Of a stretch of 64,000 bases of DNA, positions 56,080-63,644 are shown piece by piece. Position 1 is the first letter of the stretch. The number at the start of each line of letters is the position of its first letter. The stretch is taken from positions 89,712-153,711 of the IMG/VR virus record IMGVR_UViG_3300046318_000491. One strand, 5' to 3'. The DNA is from a virus. The notes under the pieces were generated by a model. That model made no database searches and was not told where the DNA came from. It saw only the letters and a list, made by a program, of their open reading frames with translations. The translations under genes were made by a program, and so were the position numbers.

Positions 56080-56776
56080 CCCGCAGGCCGTCCCTGGTTC
56101 CATCGCGACGCAGGCCTTGTTCGTTGTAAGTTGAGATGAAAGATGGCAGCACGTACCGCTTTGGTCCAGCCAATGGTGGCTTCACGCCGTGAGGGTAACC
56201 CTCCGTTGCTGCAAACAACATCATCGAACCAGCCGGCACATGCAGCTCGATGTTCCTTGTTGGGAAGATGAGCTCGCCTCCGTTGTATTCGTCATTGATG
56301 TACATGATCGCTGCGTACATCACGAGAGGGTCCGTGTGGTTGTCGACATGTACTCGCAGCTCTGCTCCCTCGTACTGACGCTGGATAGTACCCAGGCCGT
56401 TGAAGTATAGGTGTTCATATGGCCTGAGGATATCTTCTACCTGCTGGTTCAACTTCTCACTGATGTCCTTGATGGTCTTCAGGTGTAGGTTCTTGTCCGC
56501 CCAGTCCCATGTGATCTCAAGCTTGCCTTCTTTGTTCAAAGTCTCAATGTCACGCGTGCCGTGTTCGCGTTCCGCGTGGTCACGTAAGTGGTTCATGTAG
56601 TGGCCAAGCCACTCTTCATCCGTGTAGGTAACAACCTCATCCATGATGCGCTTTCGCTCCTCGGGACTAACGAAGTCCTTCACCATGAAGATGTGCTCAT
56701 CGAGCTCTTCAACTTCCCAGCCTTCTCGTTCGAAGTCAGCCGTCGTTAGACAGAGCAGCTCTTCTTCGGTCATCAT
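56069..56776 (-). CDS. 2OG-Fe(II) oxygenase (prolyl 4-hydroxylase type), copy A
   Basis: 235 aa. Iron ligands H143, D145 (RVHVDNH) and H196 (YPHGVKP); 2-oxoglutarate Arg R207 (KRYVLPSF). The order QRQYEGAEL, HVD, YINDEYNGGELIFP, PAGSMMLF, PHGV, RYVLPS is that of P4H-like dioxygenases. It should hydroxylate a protein or other substrate using O2 and 2-oxoglutarate. A second gene of the same family precedes it with ATGA overlap; the two are clear paralogues with an added N-terminal region of about 110 residues each. Substrate unknown; virion, host protein or cell-wall component possible. Confidence 0.88.
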   Translation of the reverse strand: MMTEEELLCLTTADFEREGWEVEELDEHIFMVKDFVSPEERKRIMDEVVTYTDEEWLGHYMNHLRDHAEREHGTRDIETLNKEGKLEITWDWADKNLHLKTIKDISEKLNQQVEDILRPYEHLYFNGLGTIQRQYEGAELRVHVDNHTDPLVMYAAIMYINDEYNGGELIFPTRNIELHVPAGSMMLFAATEGYPHGVKPPLAGPKRYVLPSFISTYNEQGLRRDGTRDGLRDAY

Positions 56777-57405
56777 GCTATCTCCCGGGTTTGTATAAAT
56801 GATGGCAGCACGTATCGTACGGGACCAGGTCCTACAGAATGCACGCCGTGTTTGTATTCAGCAGTTGTTGGAAAGATGACCACGGATCCGGCCGGCGGCC
56901 TAACTTCCAACGAACGTGTTGGGAAGTAGAGCTCGCCGCCAGTGTAATCATCGTTCAAATAAAATATTACAGCAAATACAACTGCAGGTTCTGAGTCCCC
57001 GTCCGTATGAAGTTTGAGCTCGGATCCTTCGTATTGGCGCTGAGCTCCGCCGGCCCCTCTAAAAACTAAATCTTCGTGCGAAGTTACAAGCTGCGAAGTC
57101 TTCTTGTTTAACCCATCAATGATCCGGGTGTTCTTCACATGAATGCTTTTATCTAGCCAGGCCGCGTCCAGAGTGAAGACGCCATCTTCGAGAAGTTCTT
57201 CCATAGGCCTGCCGAACTGGCGCAATGAGTACTCACGCATGCCGGTGAGATATCTTTCGCTCCACTGTTCGGAAGTGTAACCTTCGAGCTCTTCGATGAG
57301 CTCGCGGCATTCGTCGGAAGTTAGTGCGCCGCGGACCAGGTAGATCTGGTCATCAAGAATTTCGGGGGTCCAACCAATCCGTTGGAAATCAGATAGCTGC
57401 AGCAT
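56773..57405 (-). CDS. 2OG-Fe(II) oxygenase (prolyl 4-hydroxylase type), copy B
   Basis: 210 aa. Ligands H133, D135 (KLHTDGD) and H186 (YKHGVHS), Arg R197 (VRYVLPSF). It shares QRQYEG, the YLNDDYTGGELYFPTRS core and the N-terminal W-(T/E)-x-E-x-L-D-x-x-I-(Y/F) start with copy A, so the pair is a tandem duplication that has diverged. All catalytic residues are kept in both. Hetero-oligomer or different substrates are possible. Confidence 0.88.
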   Translation of the reverse strand: MLQLSDFQRIGWTPEILDDQIYLVRGALTSDECRELIEELEGYTSEQWSERYLTGMREYSLRQFGRPMEELLEDGVFTLDAAWLDKSIHVKNTRIIDGLNKKTSQLVTSHEDLVFRGAGGAQRQYEGSELKLHTDGDSEPAVVFAVIFYLNDDYTGGELYFPTRSLEVRPPAGSVVIFPTTAEYKHGVHSVGPGPVRYVLPSFIQTREIA

Positions 57406-57426
57406 ATGTCAACCATACCCTAAGGA

Positions 57427-58290
57427 TTAATCAATTGCAAATAGATTTGTCTCTGCGGCGAGTCGCTTGAGACTTTGGTACTCAGGGGCACCGTTAGCTT
57501 CGGATCCCACACGTCCAATGTTTCGTTGGAAGCGGGCGAAGGCGCTCGCAGTAGCTGCATCCCACTTTCCCTCTTCAGCTCCAGTGATGTCCGTTAGAAG
57601 TGAGAGCGCTAACTGCACAGCAGTTACGTGCTTGTTCTTAGATCCCGGCTGCAGCTTCCTAACATCAACCGTTAGAAGTTGAGCTGCAGCTTCATCGAGC
57701 TGAGCTATCTCGACTCGAGCTTCGCGATCCGTTAACTTCGAACGAAGCTTTACAAGCGTACTGATGCAGGCCGCTGCAGCTGTACGTACAAACAAACGAA
57801 TTCCTCGTTCGAAGTTAGCTGGCCGCAAGAAAGCTACAACATCCGTTGCATGTCGGATCTTTTGATGCACGCCGTCGAACTGTTGGTAAGAAGATGATCC
57901 GGTTACATTGCCCTCGATGGTAAGGAACCGTCCGTTAGAAGTGAACTCCCGGGTGTCTATAACCACGCCGCAGTGTGGCGCAGCAAAGATCGATCCGTTA
58001 CTTGTTGCGATTGATGCGAAGCTGAAGATCGCAATGTCCCCTGGCTGCGGCTTTCTTCGGAGCAGGCCGCGACGTGTGAATTCAGCGAGCGCGGATGGAG
58101 TATAGACAAATGACGGTAAATGCTGGCCGCTCTCCCGGGCAATCACATCAATGAATGCACCCGACCAAACCGTCGCGTCATATCCAACGCGCTCGCCGAA
58201 ACTGTTTCGCCCGAGTAGCTCTGACTTGTAACCCACATACTTGCGGGCCGTCATGATTAAGGCAGTAGCTGCCGGGCTAATTCTCTTCAC
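57427..58290 (-). CDS. CHAP-like lysin with PG-binding domain; nucleophile replaced by Ser
   Basis: 287 aa. Residues about 10-160 follow the CHAP/amidase plan: TARKYVGYKS, a VWSGAFIDVIARE segment where a W-C-A-x-F-V is expected, PQPGDIAIFSF, and PHCGVVI with H106. The catalytic Cys position is Ser43. Residues about 210-285 resemble a peptidoglycan-binding repeat (LQPGSKNKHVTAVQLAL ... WDAATASAFARFQRNIG). Likely endolysin or virion-associated hydrolase, but the Cys-to-Ser change predicts loss of the classical mechanism. No signal peptide. Confidence 0.75.
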   Translation of the reverse strand: MKRISPAATALIMTARKYVGYKSELLGRNSFGERVGYDATVWSGAFIDVIARESGQHLPSFVYTPSALAEFTRRGLLRRKPQPGDIAIFSFASIATSNGSIFAAPHCGVVIDTREFTSNGRFLTIEGNVTGSSSYQQFDGVHQKIRHATDVVAFLRPANFERGIRLFVRTAAAACISTLVKLRSKLTDREARVEIAQLDEAAAQLLTVDVRKLQPGSKNKHVTAVQLALSLLTDITGAEEGKWDAATASAFARFQRNIGRVGSEANGAPEYQSLKRLAAETNLFAID

Positions 58291-58302
58291 GTGGTGAGTC
58301 TA

Positions 58303-58719
58303 TCACACCAGTGGTGAATCCTCATCGTATATAACATCGCTGTCATCAAACAGCTCGCTTGGGTCCACCGCCTGGGAAGGATCTGGTTCTGGCAGCGGAA
58401 TTGGTTCTGGCAGTGTGTCCGTCGAAGGATCGAAGGTGCCAACAGGGACTCCGTCTTCCATGATGATCACCGGTTCAACTTGAGCGCTAGCTACCTCAGG
58501 TCCAATGTATCTGACCTCGAACAATGGCGCAAGTATGTCCGGTACATCATCCGGGCCGCGATTGGGATCAGCCGTTAGTCGATCGTGCATGATCAACGTA
58601 TCTTGAGCTGACAGCATCAACCGGTTGAATTCATTCAACGACTCTTCCGTTGTTGCAAGCTGCATCAACTGCTGAGCTAGCAGCTGAGCTACAGCTGCAA
58701 CTTCTTCCTTAGATGTCAT
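58303..58719 (-). CDS. Hypothetical protein with acidic C-terminus
   Basis: 138 aa: helical N-terminal half (AQLLAQQLMQLATTEESLNEF), then a Pro/Asp/Glu-rich C-terminal half. Shares ATGA overlap with the 63-aa gene upstream and lies 12 bp before the lysin-like gene. Not recognised. Confidence 0.6.
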   Translation of the reverse strand: MTSKEEVAAVAQLLAQQLMQLATTEESLNEFNRLMLSAQDTLIMHDRLTADPNRGPDDVPDILAPLFEVRYIGPEVASAQVEPVIIMEDGVPVGTFDPSTDTLPEPIPLPEPDPSQAVDPSELFDDSDVIYDEDSPLV

Positions 58720-58907
58720 CCGTTATTCGTTCCTTCTTGATCCGGGCCGTTACTTTCAACGAACTCTTGGATCTGATGGTACAGGTTTTGAGCTTCTTGC
58801 GCAAGGGTAGTTATTCGGATGTGCTCGATGCGTGTTGATGCATTCTCGATATCCGCTTTGAGGTTTTCGTACAACATCCAGGCCGCTTGCTTAATGTCTT
58901 CGTGCAT
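58716..58907 (-). CDS. Small helical hypothetical protein
   Basis: 63 aa, helical (AAWMLYENLKADIENASTRIEHI). Two bases after the TerS-like stop and coupled to the next gene by a 4-bp overlap. Not recognised. Confidence 0.6.
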   Translation of the reverse strand: MHEDIKQAAWMLYENLKADIENASTRIEHIRITTLAQEAQNLYHQIQEFVESNGPDQEGTNNG

Positions 58908-58909
58908 TG

Positions 58910-59860
58910 TTAGTCCTGGCCGCTTTCTTCAGATGATCCGTCAGAAGCTACTGTAGCTGCAGCTTCAGACTTCTCACCGTCCGTTACAACTTCTGCATCA
59001 ATGATCTCTTTGTCCGGTTCTATGTGCAGGCCTGCTTCCGCTAAGCGGGCTGCGGTTGAAATGGCACCTTGTGCTAGACGCTCCAACCGTTCTGCAATGA
59101 CAGAAGCTGCAGGCCGTACATCAATGTTGATGTTGGTATCTATCTCCACGCCGCCTCGAACACCAGCTCGGTCAAGGATCTCCGTTGCAGCTTTGAGCTT
59201 CACCGGTTCTGACTCCGCGTTCTCCATGAGATCTTCAAGGAGGTCAACCGCGTAAGGCGCTGCCTGCACCAACTTCGCACGAGCTCGTTCAATGTCATCT
59301 GTAGTCTTGTGTTTAACAGATCGGAGATGGATACGACACAGGCCGTCATCCTTTGGCCGGCCGCTGCTCCACAACATACAACGAATCGAGTCATCTTTGA
59401 TCTGGCGGCAGCGATGCGGTTGAGCTAAAGGTTGGCGCTTATCGTTGGTCCGTCCCTCTTCCTGCTCTTTTAAGTAGAGGCGGGTACTGTGGATAACCCA
59501 AGGTGGAACCAAGTAGTCCGTTGCTTCTTCAGCTAACAGGTCCAGGCCGGTAATGAAATCTGAGTTGTTATCCGTTGGGACAACAAGTAATGGACGCTTT
59601 TCGGCAAGAGACTGAAGGCGGCGCTCCATCCTACTTTCAACGCTTCGTGCGAAGATGAGTCCGGTAGCTTGGCCCGTTGTCGAGTAGACAGGATCCCAAG
59701 ACATACGCGCTCGCCGAAGGATAGCACGGTTTGAGAAGTTATCTTCACACACGCCGCGGTCAACTTCCTCGATGCCAAGTTGGCTGAGGTCGGGGCGGAG
59801 GTCAATAGGTTCATCAACCTGTGGTTTTAGATCCGCTGGATCTTCGTCTTTGTCGAACAT
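58910..59860 (-). CDS. Terminase small subunit-like zinc protein
   Basis: 316 aa. The middle has HRCRQIKDDSIRC ... GLCRIHL, a C-x8-C-xn-C-x2-H zinc motif common in actinophage small terminase-like proteins. A helical domain follows (AAPYAVDLLEDLMENAESEPVKLKAATEILDRAGV), which is the usual TerS-type repeat ending in LDRAG. The C-terminus is acidic. It lies far from TerL but next to a structured intergenic region that could be a packaging site. DNA binding is expected; TerS identity is likely but not certain. Confidence 0.7.
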   Translation of the reverse strand: MFDKDEDPADLKPQVDEPIDLRPDLSQLGIEEVDRGVCEDNFSNRAILRRARMSWDPVYSTTGQATGLIFARSVESRMERRLQSLAEKRPLLVVPTDNNSDFITGLDLLAEEATDYLVPPWVIHSTRLYLKEQEEGRTNDKRQPLAQPHRCRQIKDDSIRCMLWSSGRPKDDGLCRIHLRSVKHKTTDDIERARAKLVQAAPYAVDLLEDLMENAESEPVKLKAATEILDRAGVRGGVEIDTNINIDVRPAASVIAERLERLAQGAISTAARLAEAGLHIEPDKEIIDAEVVTDGEKSEAAATVASDGSSEESGQD

Positions 59861-59884
59861 CGTTCTCTCCGTTAGAAGTTGTTG

Positions 59885-59915
59885 GTTAGGTTACCCTAAC
59901 TTGTACAACTTTCAA
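59885..59915 (-). promoter_or_regulatory. Promoter with operator-like palindrome (TerS-like operon)
   Basis: TTGAAA, 16 bp, TAACCT on the minus strand. The -10 lies inside the palindrome GTTAGG-GTAA-CCTAAC (59900-59885), the layout of a repressor-controlled promoter. Confidence 0.7.
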
Positions 59916-59918
59916 GCC

Positions 59919-59981
59919 GTCGTTATTTAAGCGACGATGGCCTAAGTTACCGGGGAGAGGTCTTGAACCTAAGCCACCGTC
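59919..59981 (-). other. Two mutually exclusive hairpins upstream of the TerS-like promoter
   Basis: Hairpin 1: 16-bp helix GACGGTGGCTTAGGTT (59981-59966) with AACTTAGGCCATCGTC (59948-59933), no mismatches but three G-U pairs, 17-nt loop. On the plus strand those become A-C mismatches, so the pairing is favoured in minus-strand RNA. Hairpin 2: CGTCG / CGACG (59919-59936) uses part of hairpin 1's 3' arm, so only one can form. Could be an RNA switch or attenuator, or part of a packaging site. Confidence 0.6.
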
Positions 59982-59990
59982 CTACTAATT

Positions 59991-60128
59991 TTACCCGATG
60001 TCAAATCGTGTGAGTTTGAGCATGCCGTTGTTGAAAAGTTTTTTTGCTCGTGGAGAGGGAGACAGAAGCGTTTTGCTCTTTACATTAACAACGAAGGTAT
60101 CCTCGCCGTACTTGTATTTAGTCAACAT
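59991..60128 (-). CDS. Very small hypothetical protein
   Basis: 45 aa: YKYGEDTFVVNVKSKTLLSP, then RAKKLFNNGMLKLTRFDIG. It overlaps the end of the HTH gene. The sequence looks protein-like (alternating hydrophobics, basic), but no well-placed ribosome site is present, so expression would be coupled. Confidence 0.45.
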   Translation of the reverse strand: MLTKYKYGEDTFVVNVKSKTLLSPSPRAKKLFNNGMLKLTRFDIG

Positions 60129-60387
60129 CCTTGTATGTTTTATTGTTCATTCGTCCGCTTAGTAATTTAAAACGTCCCTTTTCATCTCGGGTGAACCTCA
60201 TCGAGTGGGCTTGACTCTTATCGAACTTCTCTTGCTTCTTCTTAATTTGTACAAATTCTACATCTTTGAGGTAGACATAACCGGGGTGGGCTAACTTAAG
60301 CGAGCCGTCCTCTAACCAGTTGTAGATGGTCTTATAGGAAACGCCTAGCATGCTGGCAGCAATCTTAATCTTAATCATCTTGTCCAT
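60118..60387 (-). CDS. MerR/excisionase-like HTH protein
   Basis: 89 aa. IKIAASMLGVSYKTIYNWLEDGSL is a winged-helix HTH of the MerR/AlpA kind, followed by a short wing and a basic tail. ATG at 60387 has AGAGG six bases upstream. No dimerisation helix, so closer to excisionase-like small regulators. Confidence 0.75.
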   Translation of the reverse strand: MDKMIKIKIAASMLGVSYKTIYNWLEDGSLKLAHPGYVYLKDVEFVQIKKKQEKFDKSQAHSMRFTRDEKGRFKLLSGRMNNKTYKDVD

Positions 60388-60426
60388 AAGGTGCCTCTCA
60401 CTCTATGAATAGTATATGACCTTAAA

Positions 60427-60852
60427 TTAGATTTTTAGGTAATCGGCGCATATCCCGTATGCATCGTAGTTGAGTGGGGTAGAAGTCAAATCCACTATCA
60501 CAGAGGAAGTGGTGACTGGTTGACCTGGATAAGTCCAGATATACCCTTGGCTAGTTAGAGTGAAGTTATCTTCTTGATGCCAGAAGAAGTTCAACTGAGG
60601 GAACACTGTTACAAGAAACTCTAGGGCTTCAAGATTCTTACAGTGAATCCATGAAGCATGGCCTGTCTCAATCAGAAACTCTTCGCTTGTCAGATACTCT
60701 GGTCCAGAGTGGCCTAACCATAGTCGACCATTTAACTTCCACAAATCGAACTCTATCTCATAGCCATCCGCTAAGGCTTCTCGTAGATAGGACTCTTGGT
60801 TCTCTCGATAGGATGGTCCGTTGGTGTTTCCCCGGTGAGCAATCTTAATCAT
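60427..60852 (-). CDS. Short glycerophosphodiester phosphodiesterase-like protein
   Basis: 141 aa, against about 240 for typical GDPD enzymes. Core motifs are present: AHRGN, ENQES, EIEFDLW (E and D metal ligands) and LGHSG. The C-terminal half of the barrel is shortened. It overlaps the upstream fusion gene by 8 bp. In phage and bacterial glycan clusters such proteins are found near nucleotidyltransferases; a role in phosphodiester chemistry of surface glycans is inference. Confidence 0.72.
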   Translation of the reverse strand: MIKIAHRGNTNGPSYRENQESYLREALADGYEIEFDLWKLNGRLWLGHSGPEYLTSEEFLIETGHASWIHCKNLEALEFLVTVFPQLNFFWHQEDNFTLTSQGYIWTYPGQPVTTSSVIVDLTSTPLNYDAYGICADYLKI

Positions 60853-62182
60853 TTAAGTAGGCTTCCAAATCTTCAGGGGTTCCAATACCATTCATTGAAT
60901 CTATATTGAAGACCGTAAACTTCTTACCAGCAAGTAGGGCTTCGTTGTATACGGGGCAGATGTAGAATTCACCATTTGTTCGAAGGTTCTTGTGAATCAT
61001 CTGTTCTGCAAAAGTAACATAGTCTGAACCTTTTGTCCACAAATAAATGCCTGCCGTTGCGTGTTCACTAATCACTTGCTTCTCTGCTACCGATGTCACA
61101 TAGCCGAAGTCATCTACATCAGCGTAAGACCACTTTGGGTTGTCAGCCTTGAACACAACTATGCTTCCATCAATCGGACTAGCTTGCGCTAGTGTCAAGA
61201 AAAGGTCAGAATCCCAGTTAGTTATCTGGTCAGAGTTGGCAATCACTAAGGGGAAGTCATTGTCGATTAGGTGCTTTGCCGTAAGGGAAGTCACTGCTGC
61301 CCCTTCGGTAACCCCGTTGATTTGGACTATCTCGCAGTTGGGGGTTATGGAAGTTAGGAGTTCTTCTAGGTTGTAGTCCTCGTAGTGTTCTCTTTGAACG
61401 ATGTAAATGTAGTTGCCATCTATGGCTATATCTTCTACAACTCTTTGGATCATTGGCTTACCATCAACATCGATTAGAGGCTTTGGTAAATCGTATCCGG
61501 CGTCAGCAAATCTACTGCCTAGTCCCGCCATTGGGATTAGAACATTCACTGCCTTCTTTTCATGAGTAGCTAAGCTCATTGCCATTCGAACCTTGGATTC
61601 AGTTAGGTCAGATCTATCACAGATACCGACGAGGGTTGCCTTAGATGATAAGGCTGCTGCTCTTCCAATATTACTATCTTCGAATATCACGGTATTTTTT
61701 GGTGACACTTCTAGTAAGTTCATGGCCTTGAGATATATCTCTGGTGAAGGCTTGGGGTCACTAACATCTTCGTTACTTAGGGAGACGTCAATAAACTCGG
61801 AGATGCCGAGGCTGGTTAGGCATGTATCTAAAGTTGCCCTGATGCTATTACTTGCTACTGCTACTAAGAACCCATTGGACTTGAGGAGACTGAATATAGA
61901 TATCAGTTCGCCATCTGGTGCTAGCGACTCAAAAGACTTTGCTGAATGCTGTTGCTTAGACTGCCAGATGGGAAAGTGTAATGACTCCGGTAAGTTCTTT
62001 AGCTTCGTTAGAAGTGCAAGCTTTGTTCCCGTAGTCAATCCTTCGTAGGTAATGTCCTGCTCTTGCTTAGATATCGCATACTTCTGATCAACTTCTGCGA
62101 GTGCTTTGTTTAAAGATTCGTAGTGCAGCTCTTTACTATCAACTAGCACCCCATCTAAATCGAAGACTATTAAATTAGCCAT
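60845..62182 (-). CDS. HAD phosphatase-nucleotidyltransferase fusion
   Basis: 445 aa with two intact domains. Residues 1-205: HAD hydrolase (FDLDGVLVD at 7-15, VASNS near 113, DSNIGRAAA near 170), of the sugar-phosphatase type. Residues about 212-445: nucleotidyltransferase (LIPMAGLGSRF, LPKPLIDVDGKPMI, later NSDQ metal site and GEFYICPVYN). Together they could dephosphorylate and activate a sugar to NDP-sugar for the glycosyltransferase encoded just upstream. The fusion order HAD-NT is intact, not a frameshift. Confidence 0.85.
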   Translation of the reverse strand: MANLIVFDLDGVLVDSKELHYESLNKALAEVDQKYAISKQEQDITYEGLTTGTKLALLTKLKNLPESLHFPIWQSKQQHSAKSFESLAPDGELISIFSLLKSNGFLVAVASNSIRATLDTCLTSLGISEFIDVSLSNEDVSDPKPSPEIYLKAMNLLEVSPKNTVIFEDSNIGRAAALSSKATLVGICDRSDLTESKVRMAMSLATHEKKAVNVLIPMAGLGSRFADAGYDLPKPLIDVDGKPMIQRVVEDIAIDGNYIYIVQREHYEDYNLEELLTSITPNCEIVQINGVTEGAAVTSLTAKHLIDNDFPLVIANSDQITNWDSDLFLTLAQASPIDGSIVVFKADNPKWSYADVDDFGYVTSVAEKQVISEHATAGIYLWTKGSDYVTFAEQMIHKNLRTNGEFYICPVYNEALLAGKKFTVFNIDSMNGIGTPEDLEAYLND

Positions 62183-63164
62183 CGAGTAGTCGCTTAAGCA
62201 TTTCGTTTGATTCGAACTTACTCTTCACTTCTAAGAAGCTTCTCTCATGCGGTACCGAGATGTAAGTATGCTTTTTAGCTAAAGATAGCGTCAGGTATTG
62301 ATTGTGGAACTCTTTGATAACACCTACTGAAACAACGTCATAGTTAGCCACGGCATTGGTTAGTTCTATAACCGTCTGCCCTGGCTTCATAAATACTTGA
62401 TTAGTAAGTCCTGAACCTGATAGGGATACAAGAACCTTAACCGTTCTCATGAATTCAATCTGCTCTTTGACAGAAGTAAAGTCTTCCGGATATACAACTT
62501 CAAACGAATTCTCTTTAAAGAACTCAGCTAAAGCGCTCTCGTCATCTATTCTCATTTGATTACGGAAGGCTGGCTCTATTCTAAGTTTCTCGTCATCCGT
62601 TAACTTATACTCGCCTCGAGCATTGTATGGAACCTTAGCTCTACTAAGGATTACTTTTCGATAAGGCTCTTCGTCACTAACTGGTACAGACTTGACTAAC
62701 ATCTCCTCGGTGAGGTTGAGGGTGTCAAGGGTTGGATATATGAAAGTAGCAGTGAAGTAGTTATTTATCTTTAAGACAGTTTGATCGCCGTAGACATCGT
62801 AACTAACTCCCTCTAGATCTAAATAGTCAGTAATGAATTTAGTTTGAGTGCCCCGCTTATCGATGAGAACTACATGCAGGTCTTTCCCGTACTTATTTAA
62901 GACAGTCGTGAGGAGTCCATATGAATCAATAGTTGAGTGGAAGAAGGCTGGGTGATAAGTGAAAAGAAACTTCCTTCTATCAGATAGAAGTATCTCATTG
63001 GTTTGAGTTTCAATATCTGAGTATTCGTCTTCTACTTGAACACGACTTACATATGCTTGAGCATTGCCTGAATCATTAGGGCATATCTCTAAGTAGATAG
63101 GATCTAGAGAATCGTAAGAAGATAACTCTAGAACCGGATCTCTGTACTTAGGCTCGACGAACAT
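62175..63164 (-). CDS. Glycosyltransferase family 61-like protein
   Basis: 329 aa. YRKVILSRAK (substrate-binding R/S-R motif) and the C-terminal VSLSGSGLTNQVFMKPGQTVIEL, the counterpart of the HGAGLTN...PG...E motif of GT61 (DUF563), are visible. The usual H-G before AGL reads S-G here. It overlaps the fusion gene by 8 bp. Cytoplasmic; probably transfers a sugar to a phage or host surface structure. Confidence 0.75.
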   Translation of the reverse strand: MFVEPKYRDPVLELSSYDSLDPIYLEICPNDSGNAQAYVSRVQVEDEYSDIETQTNEILLSDRRKFLFTYHPAFFHSTIDSYGLLTTVLNKYGKDLHVVLIDKRGTQTKFITDYLDLEGVSYDVYGDQTVLKINNYFTATFIYPTLDTLNLTEEMLVKSVPVSDEEPYRKVILSRAKVPYNARGEYKLTDDEKLRIEPAFRNQMRIDDESALAEFFKENSFEVVYPEDFTSVKEQIEFMRTVKVLVSLSGSGLTNQVFMKPGQTVIELTNAVANYDVVSVGVIKEFHNQYLTLSLAKKHTYISVPHERSFLEVKSKFESNEMLKRLLDG

Positions 63165-63175
63165 TTAACTAAATC

Positions 63176-63640
63176 CTAATCATCATTGCGAACCCACCAC
63201 CCGCGTGAGTCTCGCTTTAACTTCTTTGAGTATTCTCGAAGCTCTTCAATTCTACCTACATGATGGATACGGTCATCAATCTCTAATGCCAACGCTAGAA
63301 TCTCGTTCTTGTCTACTGCATAATGCTTAGTGTTTCCAAAGATGTAGTGCTTCTTGATGTACCCCATGTTTGCGTAATAAGTTATCATCCGTGTCCCCAC
63401 TCCTAAAAGTGCCGATGCTTCTTTAGGAAGAATGATGTTATCTGGATATCCCCTAAGTATCAGTTCGAACTTGGTACATCCTGCTACTTCTCTAACTTCA
63501 TCGAGTTCAACTAAGTAGTTTCTCTTGTGCCCACTTGCACTTGGATGCTTCTTAATCCAACCATTCTTAATCCAATACCCAATCATTGGAGTCGTTACAT
63601 GTGAAAGCTTTGCTGCTTCTGCTGGAGTAATTAGTGGCAC
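63176..63640 (-). CDS. Tandem MerR-like HTH protein
   Basis: 154 aa with two copies of the same HTH-wing unit: ITPAEAAKLSHVTTPMIGYWIKNGWIKK (about 4-31) and ILPKEASALLGVGTRMITYYANMGYIKK (about 69-96), each followed by a wing. Dimer-like DNA binding by one chain is likely. Regulator of unknown targets; similar HTH proteins flank it. Confidence 0.75.
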   Translation of the reverse strand: MPLITPAEAAKLSHVTTPMIGYWIKNGWIKKHPSASGHKRNYLVELDEVREVAGCTKFELILRGYPDNIILPKEASALLGVGTRMITYYANMGYIKKHYIFGNTKHYAVDKNEILALALEIDDRIHHVGRIEELREYSKKLKRDSRGWWVRNDD

Positions 63641-63644
63641 GGAA

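Noticed and set aside
59933-59990. Possible tRNA on the minus strand (GGTTCAAGACC resembles a T-arm)
   Set aside because: Only three T-stem pairs, no acceptor or anticodon arm at proper spacing; the sequence instead forms a single 16-bp hairpin.
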